This document shows, one piece after another, positions 7,937 to 16,302 of a stretch of DNA of 64,000 nt. The stretch covers positions 1 to 64,000 of the forward strand of contig NZ_JAIUKZ010000007.1 in the NCBI RefSeq assembly GCF_020165985.1, written 5' to 3'. The position numbers were made by a program, and so were the translations under genes. The notes beneath the pieces are model-generated. The model made no database searches. It saw nothing but the letters and a program-made list of their open reading frames with translations, and was not told the origin of the DNA. The first letter of the stretch is position 1. Each line of letters opens with the position of its first letter. This DNA is from Bacillus sp. RAR_GA_16. GTDB taxonomy: Bacteria; Bacillota; Bacilli; Bacillales; Guptibacillaceae.

Positions 7937-8995
7937 ATGAAACTAGCGATCATTCCTGGAGACGGAATTGGACCAGAAGTAATGAATGAAGCGATAAAAG
8001 TATTGAATACGCTTTCGAATCTTGATTCAAGCTTCTCCCTTCAATTCGAAGAGCTCCCTTGGAGTAGTGATTATTATATGAAATCTGGAAAAATGATGCC
8101 TGCCGATGCACTTGATCAACTTAAACAGTTCGATGCCATTCTTTTCGGTGCCATTGGTGACAAACGCGTTCCTGATGATATTACAATCTGGGATTTAATC
8201 ATGCCAATTCGAAAAGAGTTTCAGCAGTATGTGAATGTCCGTCCTGTTAAACAATTAAAAGGGGTAAAAGCACCTCTTTTAACGAAGGCACCAATTGATT
8301 TTGTTGTTTTTCGTGAAAATGCCGAGGGCGAATACTCTAATATGGGTGGACGGATGTATCATGGCACTAGTCAGGAAATGGCGGTTCAAACGACCGTAAT
8401 GACGAAGGAAGGCATTCGACGTCTTGCTGAATATAGTTTTAAATATGCGAGGGAACACGGTAGGAAAAAGGTGACGAGTGCTACGAAGTCGAATGTGATC
8501 ACCCATACGATGAAACTGTGGGATGAGGTTGTGAGTGAAGTCAGTCAGGACCACGCTGGCATTGCTCTTGAGAGCATTTATATTGATGCACTTGCGGCCT
8601 ATTTCATCAATCGTCCTGAGGCGTTTGAAGTAGTGATTGCATCCAACCTATTTGGGGATATTCTAACTGATCTTGGAGCGGGACTTGTTGGAGGCCTCGG
8701 TCTGTCGCCATCAGCCAATTTAAATCCTGAAGGGAGATTCCCATCAATGTTCGAGCCTATTCATGGCTCAGCTCCAGATATTTCAGGAAAGGGAATAGCG
8801 AATCCTATCGCCCAAATATGGTCGGCAGCCTTGATGCTCGAACATAATGGGCGTCCTGATTTAGGAGAAATTATTTTGCAATCAATTGAAAAAGTACTGG
8901 TAGATGCAGAGTTTCTCACACCTGACATGGGTGGGAAATCGCAAACAGCCGTACTCGGAGATGCCATTATTCGAGCGATTCATGAACAGGCTTAA
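7937..8995 (+). CDS. Isocitrate/isopropylmalate-type dehydrogenase, D-malate/tartrate DH subgroup (candidate 3,3-dimethylmalate dehydrogenase)
   Basis: About 352 residues of the beta-decarboxylating dehydrogenase family: IPGDGIGPEVM at the start, FDAILFGAIGD, RPVKQLKGV, VVFRENAEGEYSNMGGRM, TSATKSNVITHTM, IDALAAYFI, ASNLFGDILTDLGAGL and FEPIHGSAPDISGKGIANP. The DWS/PWSSDYYMKSGKMMP and ENAEGEYSNMGGRM segments place it nearer tartrate/D-malate dehydrogenases than LeuB. These NAD and divalent-metal enzymes oxidise and decarboxylate (2R)-malate-type acids. D-pantoate degradation yields (R)-3,3-dimethylmalate, whose oxidation gives 2-oxoisovalerate (EC 1.1.1.84), so the stereochemistry fits. Starts: ATG 7937 with AGGGGGAG just upstream; the TTG at 7934 is an alternative. 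Confidence 0.85.
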   Translation: MKLAIIPGDGIGPEVMNEAIKVLNTLSNLDSSFSLQFEELPWSSDYYMKSGKMMPADALDQLKQFDAILFGAIGDKRVPDDITIWDLIMPIRKEFQQYVNVRPVKQLKGVKAPLLTKAPIDFVVFRENAEGEYSNMGGRMYHGTSQEMAVQTTVMTKEGIRRLAEYSFKYAREHGRKKVTSATKSNVITHTMKLWDEVVSEVSQDHAGIALESIYIDALAAYFINRPEAFEVVIASNLFGDILTDLGAGLVGGLGLSPSANLNPEGRFPSMFEPIHGSAPDISGKGIANPIAQIWSAALMLEHNGRPDLGEIILQSIEKVLVDAEFLTPDMGGKSQTAVLGDAIIRAIHEQA

Positions 8996-9009
8996 GGGAG
9001 GTCAAGAGA

Positions 9010-9753
9010 ATGCGGTTGAGAGAAAAAACAGTGATTGTAACGGGTGCTGCAGGAGGAATGGGAAGTACTACGGTGCGAAAACTTTTAGAAGAGGGCGCTA
9101 ATGTGCTTGCAACGGATCTTCATGCCAATGTATATATAGATGAGAACATGGAAGGCTCTCTTCATCATGTTGAAGCGGATTTGACAGATGAGAAGCAGGT
9201 GAAAGAAGTGATTAGCGCTGCGAGTGAAAGGTTTGGCAGAATTGACTGTCTGGTGAATGTGGCCGGTATGGCGCAACCTGCGACACCTCTTGAAGATATT
9301 CCGACTTCATTCTGGGAAAAGATCATGGCGGTGAATACAACATCGGTCTTCTATATGTGCCGTGAAGTAACACCTATCATGAAGAAGCAGGGCAGCGGCG
9401 TGATCGTTAATGTTGCTTCGATTGCTACAGAGCGTGCTCGTCCGGGATTAAGCGCGTATATCGCATCAAAAGGAGCAGTAGTTTCTTTTACAAAAGCCCT
9501 TGCGATTGAGCTTGCTGATGATGGTATTCGTGTGAATGCGATTAATCCTGGCCCATCAGATACTGGGATGCTAGGGGAATTTACCGGAGTTAACACTGAT
9601 GCTTTAAAACGGGAAGCGTTCAAGAAATCGGTTCCACTTGGAGAACTTATTGAACCGATTGATATAGCGAATGCTGTTGTTTTTCTTTGTTCAGAAGAAT
9701 CCAGAATGACAACAGGAGCTGTGTTTAATATTGATGGGGGTCGAGGCCTTTAA
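9010..9753 (+). CDS. SDR family oxidoreductase (candidate pantoate 4-dehydrogenase)
   Basis: A 247-residue classical short-chain dehydrogenase: TGAAGGMG cofactor loop at 11-18, an Asp at the end of beta2 (ATDLHAN) favouring NAD, NVAG at 83-86, catalytic S137, Y150 and K154 (YIASK), and a C-terminal FNIDGG. Ribosome binding site GGGAGGTCAAGAGA; 14 bp after the preceding gene. In the proposed pathway it would oxidise the terminal CH2OH of pantoate to 4-dehydropantoate (EC 1.1.1.106). Sequence alone does not fix the substrate; SDRs acting on many hydroxy acids look alike. Confidence 0.85.
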   Translation: MRLREKTVIVTGAAGGMGSTTVRKLLEEGANVLATDLHANVYIDENMEGSLHHVEADLTDEKQVKEVISAASERFGRIDCLVNVAGMAQPATPLEDIPTSFWEKIMAVNTTSVFYMCREVTPIMKKQGSGVIVNVASIATERARPGLSAYIASKGAVVSFTKALAIELADDGIRVNAINPGPSDTGMLGEFTGVNTDALKREAFKKSVPLGELIEPIDIANAVVFLCSEESRMTTGAVFNIDGGRGL

Positions 9754-9777
9754 TTGAAATGGAAAGGTGGGGAGGAA

Positions 9778-11223
9778 GTGAAGGTACTTCAAAACTATGT
9801 GAATGGAAAATGGGTGTATGCGTCAGCTAGTGAACAAATTCCGGTGCACGCTCCCTCAAGTGGAGAGCAGATCGTCTTCTCCCCAAGAAGTAAGGTGGCG
9901 GATATCAATTCTGCTGTAGATGCTGCTTCAGAAGCTTTTGAAGGGGAAAAGTGGAAATCCTTTAAGCCACATGAACGTGGAGCAATATTGTTTGAGATGG
10001 CTAATATGATTCGTGAATCGTCAGATGAGTTGGCACACCTTGAGACACTTGATACGGGTAAGCCGCTATCGCAGGCGCGTTCTGATGTTGAAGCCGCTGC
10101 TCGTTACTTTGAGTATTATGCTGGCGCAGCGGATAAAGTTTTTGGTGAAACAATTCCAGTGGAACCTGGCATTCTAGACTATACGATACGTGAGCCTGTT
10201 GGTGTTACAGCACACATAATTCCGTGGAATTACCCGCTTCAAGTAGCATCCAGAAGTTGTGCGGCAGCCATTGCCACCGGGAATACTGTCGTAATGAAGC
10301 CTGCGGAAGATACTCCGCTTACTGCTGTGAAGCTAGCTGAAATGTTCGACCGAACGGCACTTCCTGATGGTGTGTTCAACCTTGTAATGGGATATGGAGC
10401 AGAAGCCGGTGCAGCACTATCGGCGCATCCATTTGTGAATCATATTACGTTTACTGGATCTGTTGAGACGGGATCAGCTGTAATGACAGCGGCTGCTCGA
10501 AATATTGTCCCGGTTACGTTGGAGCTTGGAGGTAAATCTCCTAATCTCGTCTTCGCTGACTGTGATCAGGATCTTGCGGCAAATTGGGTGGTGAAATCGA
10601 TTCTGCAAAACGCGGGACAAACCTGTTCTGCTGGATCAAGATTGCTTGTAGAGTCATCTGTAAAGGATGATTTTTTAAAAAAGGTACTTGAGCGTATGGA
10701 AAAAACCGTCATTGGGCCTGGCGAGGATGATCCTGATATTGGTCCTATTCTGAACGGGACGCAATATGAACGAATTGAAGAATTTATGAATGCAGTTCAT
10801 CACGAGGGCGGCAGGTTTCTATTAGGTGGTGCACGTGAGGTAGTAGCTGGGTATGAAGGGGGCTACTATTTTCAGCCGACAGTGATTGATGGTTTAAGTT
10901 CTCATAGTAAAGTAGCGAGTGAAGAAGTGTTTGGGCCGGTGCTGTCTGTTTTCTCGTTTGATTCAGAAGAAGAAGCCATTCGACTCGCGAATGGTACGGA
11001 GTATGGACTAGTGACTGGTATCTGGACAAAAGATATTGCGAGAGGACATAAAGTGGCTGAGAAAGTCAAAGCTGGTCAAATCTTTATTAATAATTATGGA
11101 GCCGGCGGAGGGATTCAGATGCCATTCGGGGGATATAAAAAAAGTGGCTTCGGTAGAGAAAAAGGATTAGAAGCATTAAGGAATTATACACAGTTGAAAA
11201 ACGTGGCGGTGAGAGTTTATTAA
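9778..11223 (+). CDS. Aldehyde dehydrogenase family protein (candidate 4-dehydropantoate dehydrogenase)
   Basis: About 481 residues of the ALDH superfamily: IIPWNYPLQ, the cofactor-binding KPAEDTPL, FTGSVETG, catalytic E249 in TLELGGKSPN, nucleophile C283 in NAGQTCSAGSR, EEVFGPVLSVF, and PFGGYKKSGFGREKG at the C-terminus. I start it at GTG 9778, preceded by AAAGGTGGGG. The longer in-frame TTG at 9754 abuts the SDR stop and has no ribosome binding site. Last gene of the operon. In the proposed route it converts 4-dehydropantoate to 3,3-dimethylmalate. Its closest look is betaine-aldehyde-type ALDH, so other hydroxy-aldehydes are possible. Confidence 0.85.
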   Translation: MKVLQNYVNGKWVYASASEQIPVHAPSSGEQIVFSPRSKVADINSAVDAASEAFEGEKWKSFKPHERGAILFEMANMIRESSDELAHLETLDTGKPLSQARSDVEAAARYFEYYAGAADKVFGETIPVEPGILDYTIREPVGVTAHIIPWNYPLQVASRSCAAAIATGNTVVMKPAEDTPLTAVKLAEMFDRTALPDGVFNLVMGYGAEAGAALSAHPFVNHITFTGSVETGSAVMTAAARNIVPVTLELGGKSPNLVFADCDQDLAANWVVKSILQNAGQTCSAGSRLLVESSVKDDFLKKVLERMEKTVIGPGEDDPDIGPILNGTQYERIEEFMNAVHHEGGRFLLGGAREVVAGYEGGYYFQPTVIDGLSSHSKVASEEVFGPVLSVFSFDSEEEAIRLANGTEYGLVTGIWTKDIARGHKVAEKVKAGQIFINNYGAGGGIQMPFGGYKKSGFGREKGLEALRNYTQLKNVAVRVY

Positions 11224-11313
11224 GTAAACAATCAGTAGGGACGCCTCTTCCTTATGTATGGAAGCATATACTGGATAATTTAATAGAGTAAACTTACTAG
11301 TATTTAAAAATCT

Positions 11314-11336
11314 AAAAAAGCCCTCAAAAGAGGACT
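11314..11336 (-). terminator. Terminator-like hairpin on minus strand
   Basis: Read on the minus strand: AGTCCTC-TTTT-GAGGGCT followed by TTTTTT. It faces away from the operon just ended and implies a minus-strand transcript from 11340-11700 for which I see no gene. Confidence 0.55.
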
Positions 11337-11580
11337 CATATTATCATGCTAGCACTGTTTTGTGTTTCTCAATAAATTCTTTCATTAACATGACCGGTTT
11401 CTTCCTTATCCTCTTTTGAGTTGTGAAGATGAGCGTAGATTCCGTTTTTGTTTTTTATTTTTTATTATATCATTACACTCATTTTGAGAAATCAGATGTT
11501 CAATGATTTAATTTAATTGGTATTGATGATTTGAAAACAGATTTTCCATCCATGACTCTAGAAAAACAACCTATAAAAGC

Positions 11581-11623
11581 AAGAGCCTTTCATCGTTCAA
11601 ACTGAACAGGTGAAGGGCTTTTT
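11581..11623 (+). terminator. Rho-independent terminator, likely end of the pantothenate operon
   Basis: AGAGCCTTTCATCGTTCA...TGAAC...TGAAGGGCTTTTT forms a two-part stem with a T-tract. The first 19 bases recur almost exactly in the terminator at 12854-12899, so this is a repeated terminator element. Confidence 0.7.
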
Positions 11624-11750
11624 CTAATTCGATCAATAACAGTCCTTATTAGCTTAATTTAGGGAGTTATTGTTAAAATAAAACTTAGAACGTTATGAAA
11701 AATTTCTCGGGAACGATACATTAATGATTGAGGAGAAGGTGGACTATATC

Positions 11751-12686
11751 ATGAAACACCGCAACTTAGGAAATACAGGAATACAAGTGTCCGAGGTTGG
11801 ATTTGGAGCATGGCAACTAGGTAATGAAAAAGACTGGGGAAAGATGACAGAGGATGAAGCGATTCATTTAGTGAGGAACGCGATGGATTTCGGTTGTACT
11901 TTTTTTGATACTGCTCCTAACTATGGAGCTGGGAAAAGTGAAGAACTGCTTGGAAAAGCGTTTAAAGGAAAAAGAGACCAGGTGGTCATTAGCAGTAAAT
12001 GTGGACATCATTCGAATGGTGAACAAAACTTCGAACCTGAAGAATTGATGAGTTCAGTAGAGGGTAGTTTACGAAGGTTACATACCGATTATCTTGATAG
12101 TTTACTTCTTCATAACCCGCCGTTTTCAACTCTTAATCGAAACAGCCCGCAGTTTGAAGTACTGGAAAAACTAAAGAAGCAAGGGAAAATTAGAGCTTAT
12201 GGAGCTTCGGTCGATACGGGAGTTGAGATGGAGGAACTATTAAATAAAACGGACAGTAAGGTTATTGAGGTTATGTTTAATGTCTTTCATCAAGAACCAG
12301 CGGCTGCGATACAATCAGCTGAACGTCAAGGGGTTGGTGTGATTACCAAGGTTCCTCTTGATTCCGGATGGCTGACAGGAAAGTATGATAGGAATAGTCG
12401 ATTTAGCGGAATTAGAAGCAGATGGAGTGCTGAAGAAATTGAACTAAGAGGAAGGTTAGTCGAACAAGTTCGTCGTATTCTTGGAAATGATCGTTCAATG
12501 GCACAAGCAGCACTGCAATTTATTCTTGCCTATCAAGAGGTGTCTACCATTATCCCTGGAGCTAAAGATAGTCAACAATTCAATCAGAATGTAGCTGCAT
12601 CAGAAGGCAGCTTATCAATAGAAATGATCAACGAGTTAAAGGGTATTTGGGCAGAAGAAATAAAGGACTCGGAGTTACCGTGGTAA
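11751..12686 (+). CDS. Aldo/keto reductase
   Basis: About 311 residues from ATG 11751, which follows GAGGAGAAGGTGG; the ATG at 11724 lacks a ribosome binding site. AKR fold markers: NTGIQVSEVGFGAWQLG at the N-terminus, catalytic Asp and Tyr in FDTAPNYGAGKSEELLG, Lys in ISSKCG, His in DSLLLHNPP, and GASVDTG. It probably uses NADPH to reduce carbonyls or oxidise sugars; family members of this length act on many substrates. Monocistronic: its own upstream gap and downstream terminator isolate it from neighbours. Confidence 0.88.
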   Translation: MKHRNLGNTGIQVSEVGFGAWQLGNEKDWGKMTEDEAIHLVRNAMDFGCTFFDTAPNYGAGKSEELLGKAFKGKRDQVVISSKCGHHSNGEQNFEPEELMSSVEGSLRRLHTDYLDSLLLHNPPFSTLNRNSPQFEVLEKLKKQGKIRAYGASVDTGVEMEELLNKTDSKVIEVMFNVFHQEPAAAIQSAERQGVGVITKVPLDSGWLTGKYDRNSRFSGIRSRWSAEEIELRGRLVEQVRRILGNDRSMAQAALQFILAYQEVSTIIPGAKDSQQFNQNVAASEGSLSIEMINELKGIWAEEIKDSELPW

Positions 12687-12853
12687 ATCTATCCGAGAAA
12701 GAACCGTTTGTATGAGTTGGTACCTGAACATCGAAAAGATAGATTACTAACCCATCAAAGCCCAAGCACCTTTTTCAATTAGCACTGCTGAATTCAGGAG
12801 AACGTCTTCCAAGGGTAATATCCTATTCTTGAAACTAAAAATCACTATTATAG

Positions 12854-12899
12854 AAAGAGCCTTTCATCGTTCAATATGAACATAGGAAAGGCTCTTTTT
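12854..12899 (+). terminator. Rho-independent terminator of aldo/keto reductase gene
   Basis: AAGAGCCTTTC...GTTCA-ATA-TGAAC...GGAAAGGCTCTTTTT. Its 5' arm is nearly identical to the terminator at 11581-11623. The 12687-12941 gap holds nothing else I can identify. Confidence 0.8.
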
Positions 12900-12941
12900 G
12901 TATACTCTCGATGGCCAATAAGTCTCCTGGATAAGCATTTA

Positions 12942-13916
12942 TTAGATAGCATAAAACCAAATTGTCACCTGACCATCTCCAGTACCAATACCGGGGATAT
13001 TGACTTGATTGGTTCCATTGTTTTGAGAACCGCCGCCTCCGCCCCCACCAATGGAATCTTCTGTACCACCTGCACCTCCGCCACTAAAGCCTCCGGCACC
13101 ACCGCCTTCAGCAAAACCGCCTCCCCCGCCTCCGCCGAAGCCACCGTCAGAGCCATTGAAGCCTGTACCGCCTGCCCCTCCATTAAAGATTGATTGCCCG
13201 CCATTACCTAAACTACTTGCACCATCTCCTAGTGGACTTGGTAGAATTCCTGCACCGCCACCACCGGAGAACGCATTCGATTCGCCACCTCTTCCATTTA
13301 CTCCACCTGTGCCGCCAGGGTTGCCATCCGTTCCACTACTTGTAAGGGATGCGTTCACTCCAGAAAGTTCTTCAACTGTGCTAGCACCGCCGCCACCGCC
13401 TGCTGCAATCAAAAGATTTGAAGGAGTGACAGGTCCTGCTCCTCGCCAAACAAAACTGCCGCCCCCGCCACCTCCGTTAAATAATCCAGGGGAACTTAAA
13501 GCGGTTTTTCCTTGTTGGCCAACCAATATACTTAGTGTTTCACCAGGTGTAACGGGAAAGTCTCCTTCGATCGAAGCGCCTAGTCCTGGGGCTGAAGTTC
13601 CACCACCACCGGAAGCACCAATGGCTTGTATTTTTGCAGTAGTTACATCTTCTGGCACAGTCATTGTCATCACTGATCCTGTAAACTCAAATGTCCGTTG
13701 CACAGTAGGGATTTTTCTAAAACTTGTCACATGATTACAATCAATAAAAATAAGTAAGTTATCCAAGGTCTTTCCTATAATACAATCATCTTTTACAGTT
13801 TCAAATCTAATGATTACCTTTCCATTTTTAAAGAAGAGCATGAGCAGTGTGTTCGTTTTTAGCGTTTTTAATTCTTCACAAATACAAGAGGAGCAAAGTT
13901 TTCTATGTTTGTCCAT
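12942..13916 (-). CDS. Glycine-rich protein with Cys-containing N-terminal domain
   Basis: 324 residues in two parts. Residues 1-~75 form a compact domain starting MDKHRKLCSSCICEELK, with two further Cys (DDCIIG, IDCNH). Residues ~80-324 begin with a beta-type segment (FEFTGSVMTMTVPEDVTTAKIQAIGASGGGG) and continue as a long Gly/Ser/Asn-rich region with many GGGGG runs, ending QVTIWFYAI. This second part resembles the Gly-rich domain found in ALK-type and bacterial surface proteins (PF12810-like). No signal peptide is visible. In a spore former, a Cys-rich head plus a Gly-rich tail would suit a spore coat or exosporium protein, which is inference. Ribosome binding site GGGAGGAAACTTAC. Confidence 0.7.
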   Translation of the reverse strand: MDKHRKLCSSCICEELKTLKTNTLLMLFFKNGKVIIRFETVKDDCIIGKTLDNLLIFIDCNHVTSFRKIPTVQRTFEFTGSVMTMTVPEDVTTAKIQAIGASGGGGTSAPGLGASIEGDFPVTPGETLSILVGQQGKTALSSPGLFNGGGGGGSFVWRGAGPVTPSNLLIAAGGGGGASTVEELSGVNASLTSSGTDGNPGGTGGVNGRGGESNAFSGGGGAGILPSPLGDGASSLGNGGQSIFNGGAGGTGFNGSDGGFGGGGGGGFAEGGGAGGFSGGGAGGTEDSIGGGGGGGSQNNGTNQVNIPGIGTGDGQVTIWFYAI

Positions 13917-14208
13917 GTAAGTTTCCTCCCTCTTCTAGCAATTTCACTCATCCTATTCTATTCAAATCTTATTAGAATGTATGGTTAACTGACTAAGAGG
14001 TGAGGGGGAGAAAGTTAGGGTGGAATTTTAAGCAGTGACTCGCAATTGTAAGAAATCCGGAAATGAACATATTAGATGAAATATATGGTAACAATATGAG
14101 AGGCATGATGTATGGAAACAAATGAATCATGTATCTGTTGGATTGATTCATCACAAGACTATTTTTTAGAAGTTTTTTCATCACTGGTTTAAATAAAGAG
14201 GTGTGTAT

Positions 14209-14895
14209 ATGCTCTCGTTTATCGGAACAGTACTCATATTATTTTTAGTGACCATTGTGGTCATACGATTTATGGGGAAATCCGCCTTAGCTCAATTTAC
14301 CCCACATGATTTAACAGCTCTATTTTTTATTGTAACCATAGCGATTAAAGCCATTAAAGTTGAGGGGGCTTCTCAAGCAATCATTGGAATTGCAATCGTC
14401 ATTCTCATACATATCTCACTATCAAAATTAAGTTTATACAAACAGCTCAATCGTTTTGTCATTGGAGAACCAACGATTTTGATCAAACATGGCAAGTTAA
14501 TCAAAAGGAATCTGAAGAAAAGTCGCTTTTCTTTGTCAGAATTATTATCAAGTATCAGAAGCAAAGGCTATGCTGACGTGACAAATATTCAATACGCTAT
14601 TCTTGAACCAAATGGAGAAATCAGTGTACTTCCAAAAGAAGAGTCCATGCCTGTGACACCCAAGATTTTAAAGTGTCATGTCGATTATAGTGGCCTTCCT
14701 ATTGCGGTGGTTATTGAGGGGAAAATACAATATAAAAATTTAGAGCTCATTCACAAAGACAAAGAGTGGTTATTAAACGAAATCAAAGCAGCAGGTGTTT
14801 CAAATATCAAACATATTTTTTATGCTTCGGTAAGAGACGATGATTACTCGTTGACTGTCGATAGCGGTAAAGGGCACCTTGGAACATTAAAATAG
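14209..14895 (+). CDS. DUF421/YetF family membrane protein
   Basis: About 228 residues from ATG 14209 (AAAGAGGTGTGTAT upstream; the GTG at 14203 overlaps that site). Three N-terminal membrane helices precede a soluble domain. Family markers: VVIRFMGKSALAQFTPHDLTALFFIVTIA, VIGEPTILIKHGKLIKRNLKKSRFS, LLSSIRSKGYADVTNIQYAILEPNGEISVLPK. YetF/YdfS/YrbG relatives in B. subtilis include proteins needed for spore or cell-surface functions; precise activity is unsettled. Monocistronic. A complete-looking member with no missing domain. Confidence 0.85.
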   Translation: MLSFIGTVLILFLVTIVVIRFMGKSALAQFTPHDLTALFFIVTIAIKAIKVEGASQAIIGIAIVILIHISLSKLSLYKQLNRFVIGEPTILIKHGKLIKRNLKKSRFSLSELLSSIRSKGYADVTNIQYAILEPNGEISVLPKEESMPVTPKILKCHVDYSGLPIAVVIEGKIQYKNLELIHKDKEWLLNEIKAAGVSNIKHIFYASVRDDDYSLTVDSGKGHLGTLK

Positions 14896-15354
14896 AATAG
14901 AAAGGGATTAAACAAATTGACCATCAGCTATTAGATTATAGGGGAAACTATCGATCAGAATCATTAAGGAAGGCTTTTTGATTCTATATTAAGAAGGAAA
15001 TTAAGAGAGGGACCTGGAATATCCTATTGAAATGCAGAGTAAATCATCAAAACATGAAAGGGCTTAGAAACGTGCGAACATTCCCCACGTTTCTTCATAG
15101 TTGAATAACAGAAGGGTCTGATTCCATTTTGGGATCAGCTCTTTTTTATATATTAGTGGTTTTGAGGTGTAGGCAAGAAAAGCGGTTTTTCACAGATCCT
15201 CACACATGCAGTAGGAATCAAATCCCCGGAATTCACCCTAAAAATACGGCAAATAAAAATTAATAACAATGCTAATGTGGTTTTCTCATGTATAGTTAAA
15301 GCAATATGTAGTAAGAGTGAAGCTGAAACTAAATACATCCAAGGGGGAAATCGA
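14896..15354. other. Intergenic region before DegV gene
   Basis: About 460 bp. Contains a hairpin without T-tract (GAAACGTG...CACGTTTC, 15067-15093) and a terminator (15115-15147). The rest is AT-rich, probably holding the DegV promoter. No gene seen. Confidence 0.5.
15115..15147 (+). terminator. Rho-independent terminator
   Basis: CTGATTCC-ATTTT-GGGATCAG followed by CTCTTTTTTATA. It probably ends transcription through the YetF-like gene or a short transcript from the gap. Confidence 0.65.
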
Positions 15355-16206
15355 ATGCGAAAGATAATCTTATCGACCGAAAGCGGTGCCGACGTACCGG
15401 GTGACTTAGCTGAAAAGTACGATATTCAAGTCGTTCCCATGCACATCATTATGGATGGCAAGGATTATTTAGATGGTTCATTGCCGGTCCAGAATATTTA
15501 TGACTATTACGAACGCACGAAGAAAATCCCTTCTACTACCTCTACAAATGCTCATGAGTATCAAGCGTTTTTTTCGACGATAAGAGAGAATTCCCCAGAC
15601 TGCATCATTGTACATATTGGTTATACATCAAAAGCATCTTCTTCTTTTCAAAATGCTGTCATTGCTGCGGAAGAATTTGAAGACATTTATCTCATTGATG
15701 CATTGAACGTTACTGGAGGATTAGCTGCGATTGTGTTGTACGCGGCTAAGTTTCTAGAAAAAGAACCCGACATCGAACCGGAGCGCTTAGTTGAAAAAAT
15801 AGAGGCAATCGTTCCTAAATCAAGACTCGCTTTCATCCCAGGTAGCCTTGATTTTCTTAAAGCGGGAGGACGGGTAAGCAATATGGCTTCCTTGATTGGA
15901 GCTCTTTTGAAAATAAAGCCATGCATCGAGTTGAAGAATGGAAAGCTGATGTCTACAAAGAAGTACCGCGGGAAAATGAGTGGAGCTAGTGAAAAACTTT
16001 TGAGAGATTACTTAAATGAATTCAACATCGATCGAGAGCAGATTTATTTTATCTACTCTATCGGACTCGATGAACGGATCAAGCAGCGGATGGATGAGGT
16101 TGCTAAAGAAAACGGCTTCCAAAACATAAGATGGATCCAAGCGGGCGGTATGATTTCGACTCATTCTGGAGCCGGGGGCTTTGGTATTGCAGGGTTAGAG
16201 CAATAA
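15355..16206 (+). CDS. DegV family (fatty-acid-binding) protein
   Basis: 283 residues from ATG 15355 (AAGGGGGAAATCGA upstream); an in-frame ATG at 15277 would add an unlikely N-terminus. DegV/EDD fold markers: ILSTESGADVPGDLAEKYDIQVVPMHIIMDGKDYLDG at the N-terminus, PSTTSTNAHEYQAFF, and GSLDFLKAGGRVSNMASLIGALLKIKPCIELKNGKL, ending STHSGAGGFGIAGL. DegV (FakB-like) proteins bind a single fatty acid and in many Firmicutes present it to a FakA kinase for phospholipid synthesis. No fakA is adjacent, as usual for extra DegV paralogues. Monocistronic. Confidence 0.9.
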   Translation: MRKIILSTESGADVPGDLAEKYDIQVVPMHIIMDGKDYLDGSLPVQNIYDYYERTKKIPSTTSTNAHEYQAFFSTIRENSPDCIIVHIGYTSKASSSFQNAVIAAEEFEDIYLIDALNVTGGLAAIVLYAAKFLEKEPDIEPERLVEKIEAIVPKSRLAFIPGSLDFLKAGGRVSNMASLIGALLKIKPCIELKNGKLMSTKKYRGKMSGASEKLLRDYLNEFNIDREQIYFIYSIGLDERIKQRMDEVAKENGFQNIRWIQAGGMISTHSGAGGFGIAGLEQ

Positions 16207-16260
16207 TAAACGCTAGACTAGTATTGAATGCAAAAAATTCGATACAGATAATGACGATAT

Positions 16261-16290
16261 AAAAACCGCCTGGAAAAGCCCCAGGCGGTT
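16261..16290 (-). terminator. Terminator of PIG-L gene (possibly bidirectional)
   Basis: AACCGCCTGG / CCAGGCGGTT perfect 10-bp stem. On the minus strand the stem is followed by TTTTTATA. It lies between the convergent DegV and PIG-L genes. Confidence 0.8.
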
Positions 16291-16302
16291 CCTCTATCTA
16301 CC

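Larger units (their letters stand above)
11224..11750. other. Intergenic region, terminators but no convincing gene
   Basis: About 500 bp of AT-rich sequence after the ALDH stop. It holds a minus-strand terminator-like hairpin (11314-11336) and a plus-strand terminator (11581-11623). A short minus-strand reading frame ending at a TGA near 11345 encodes a basic peptide ending MLMKEFIEKHKTVLA, but I see no start with a ribosome binding site. No RNA gene is recognised. Confidence 0.5.

Noticed and set aside
7937-8995. leuB (3-isopropylmalate dehydrogenase) of leucine synthesis
   Set aside because: No leuA/C/D neighbours, and the substrate-region motifs are of the tartrate/D-malate dehydrogenase type.
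13051-13734. Long plus-strand Pro-rich open frame opposite the Gly-rich gene
   Set aside because: It is the antisense of GGN/GGT-type codons giving proline runs; no ribosome binding site or domain. The minus-strand frame has a good start site and recognisable domain.
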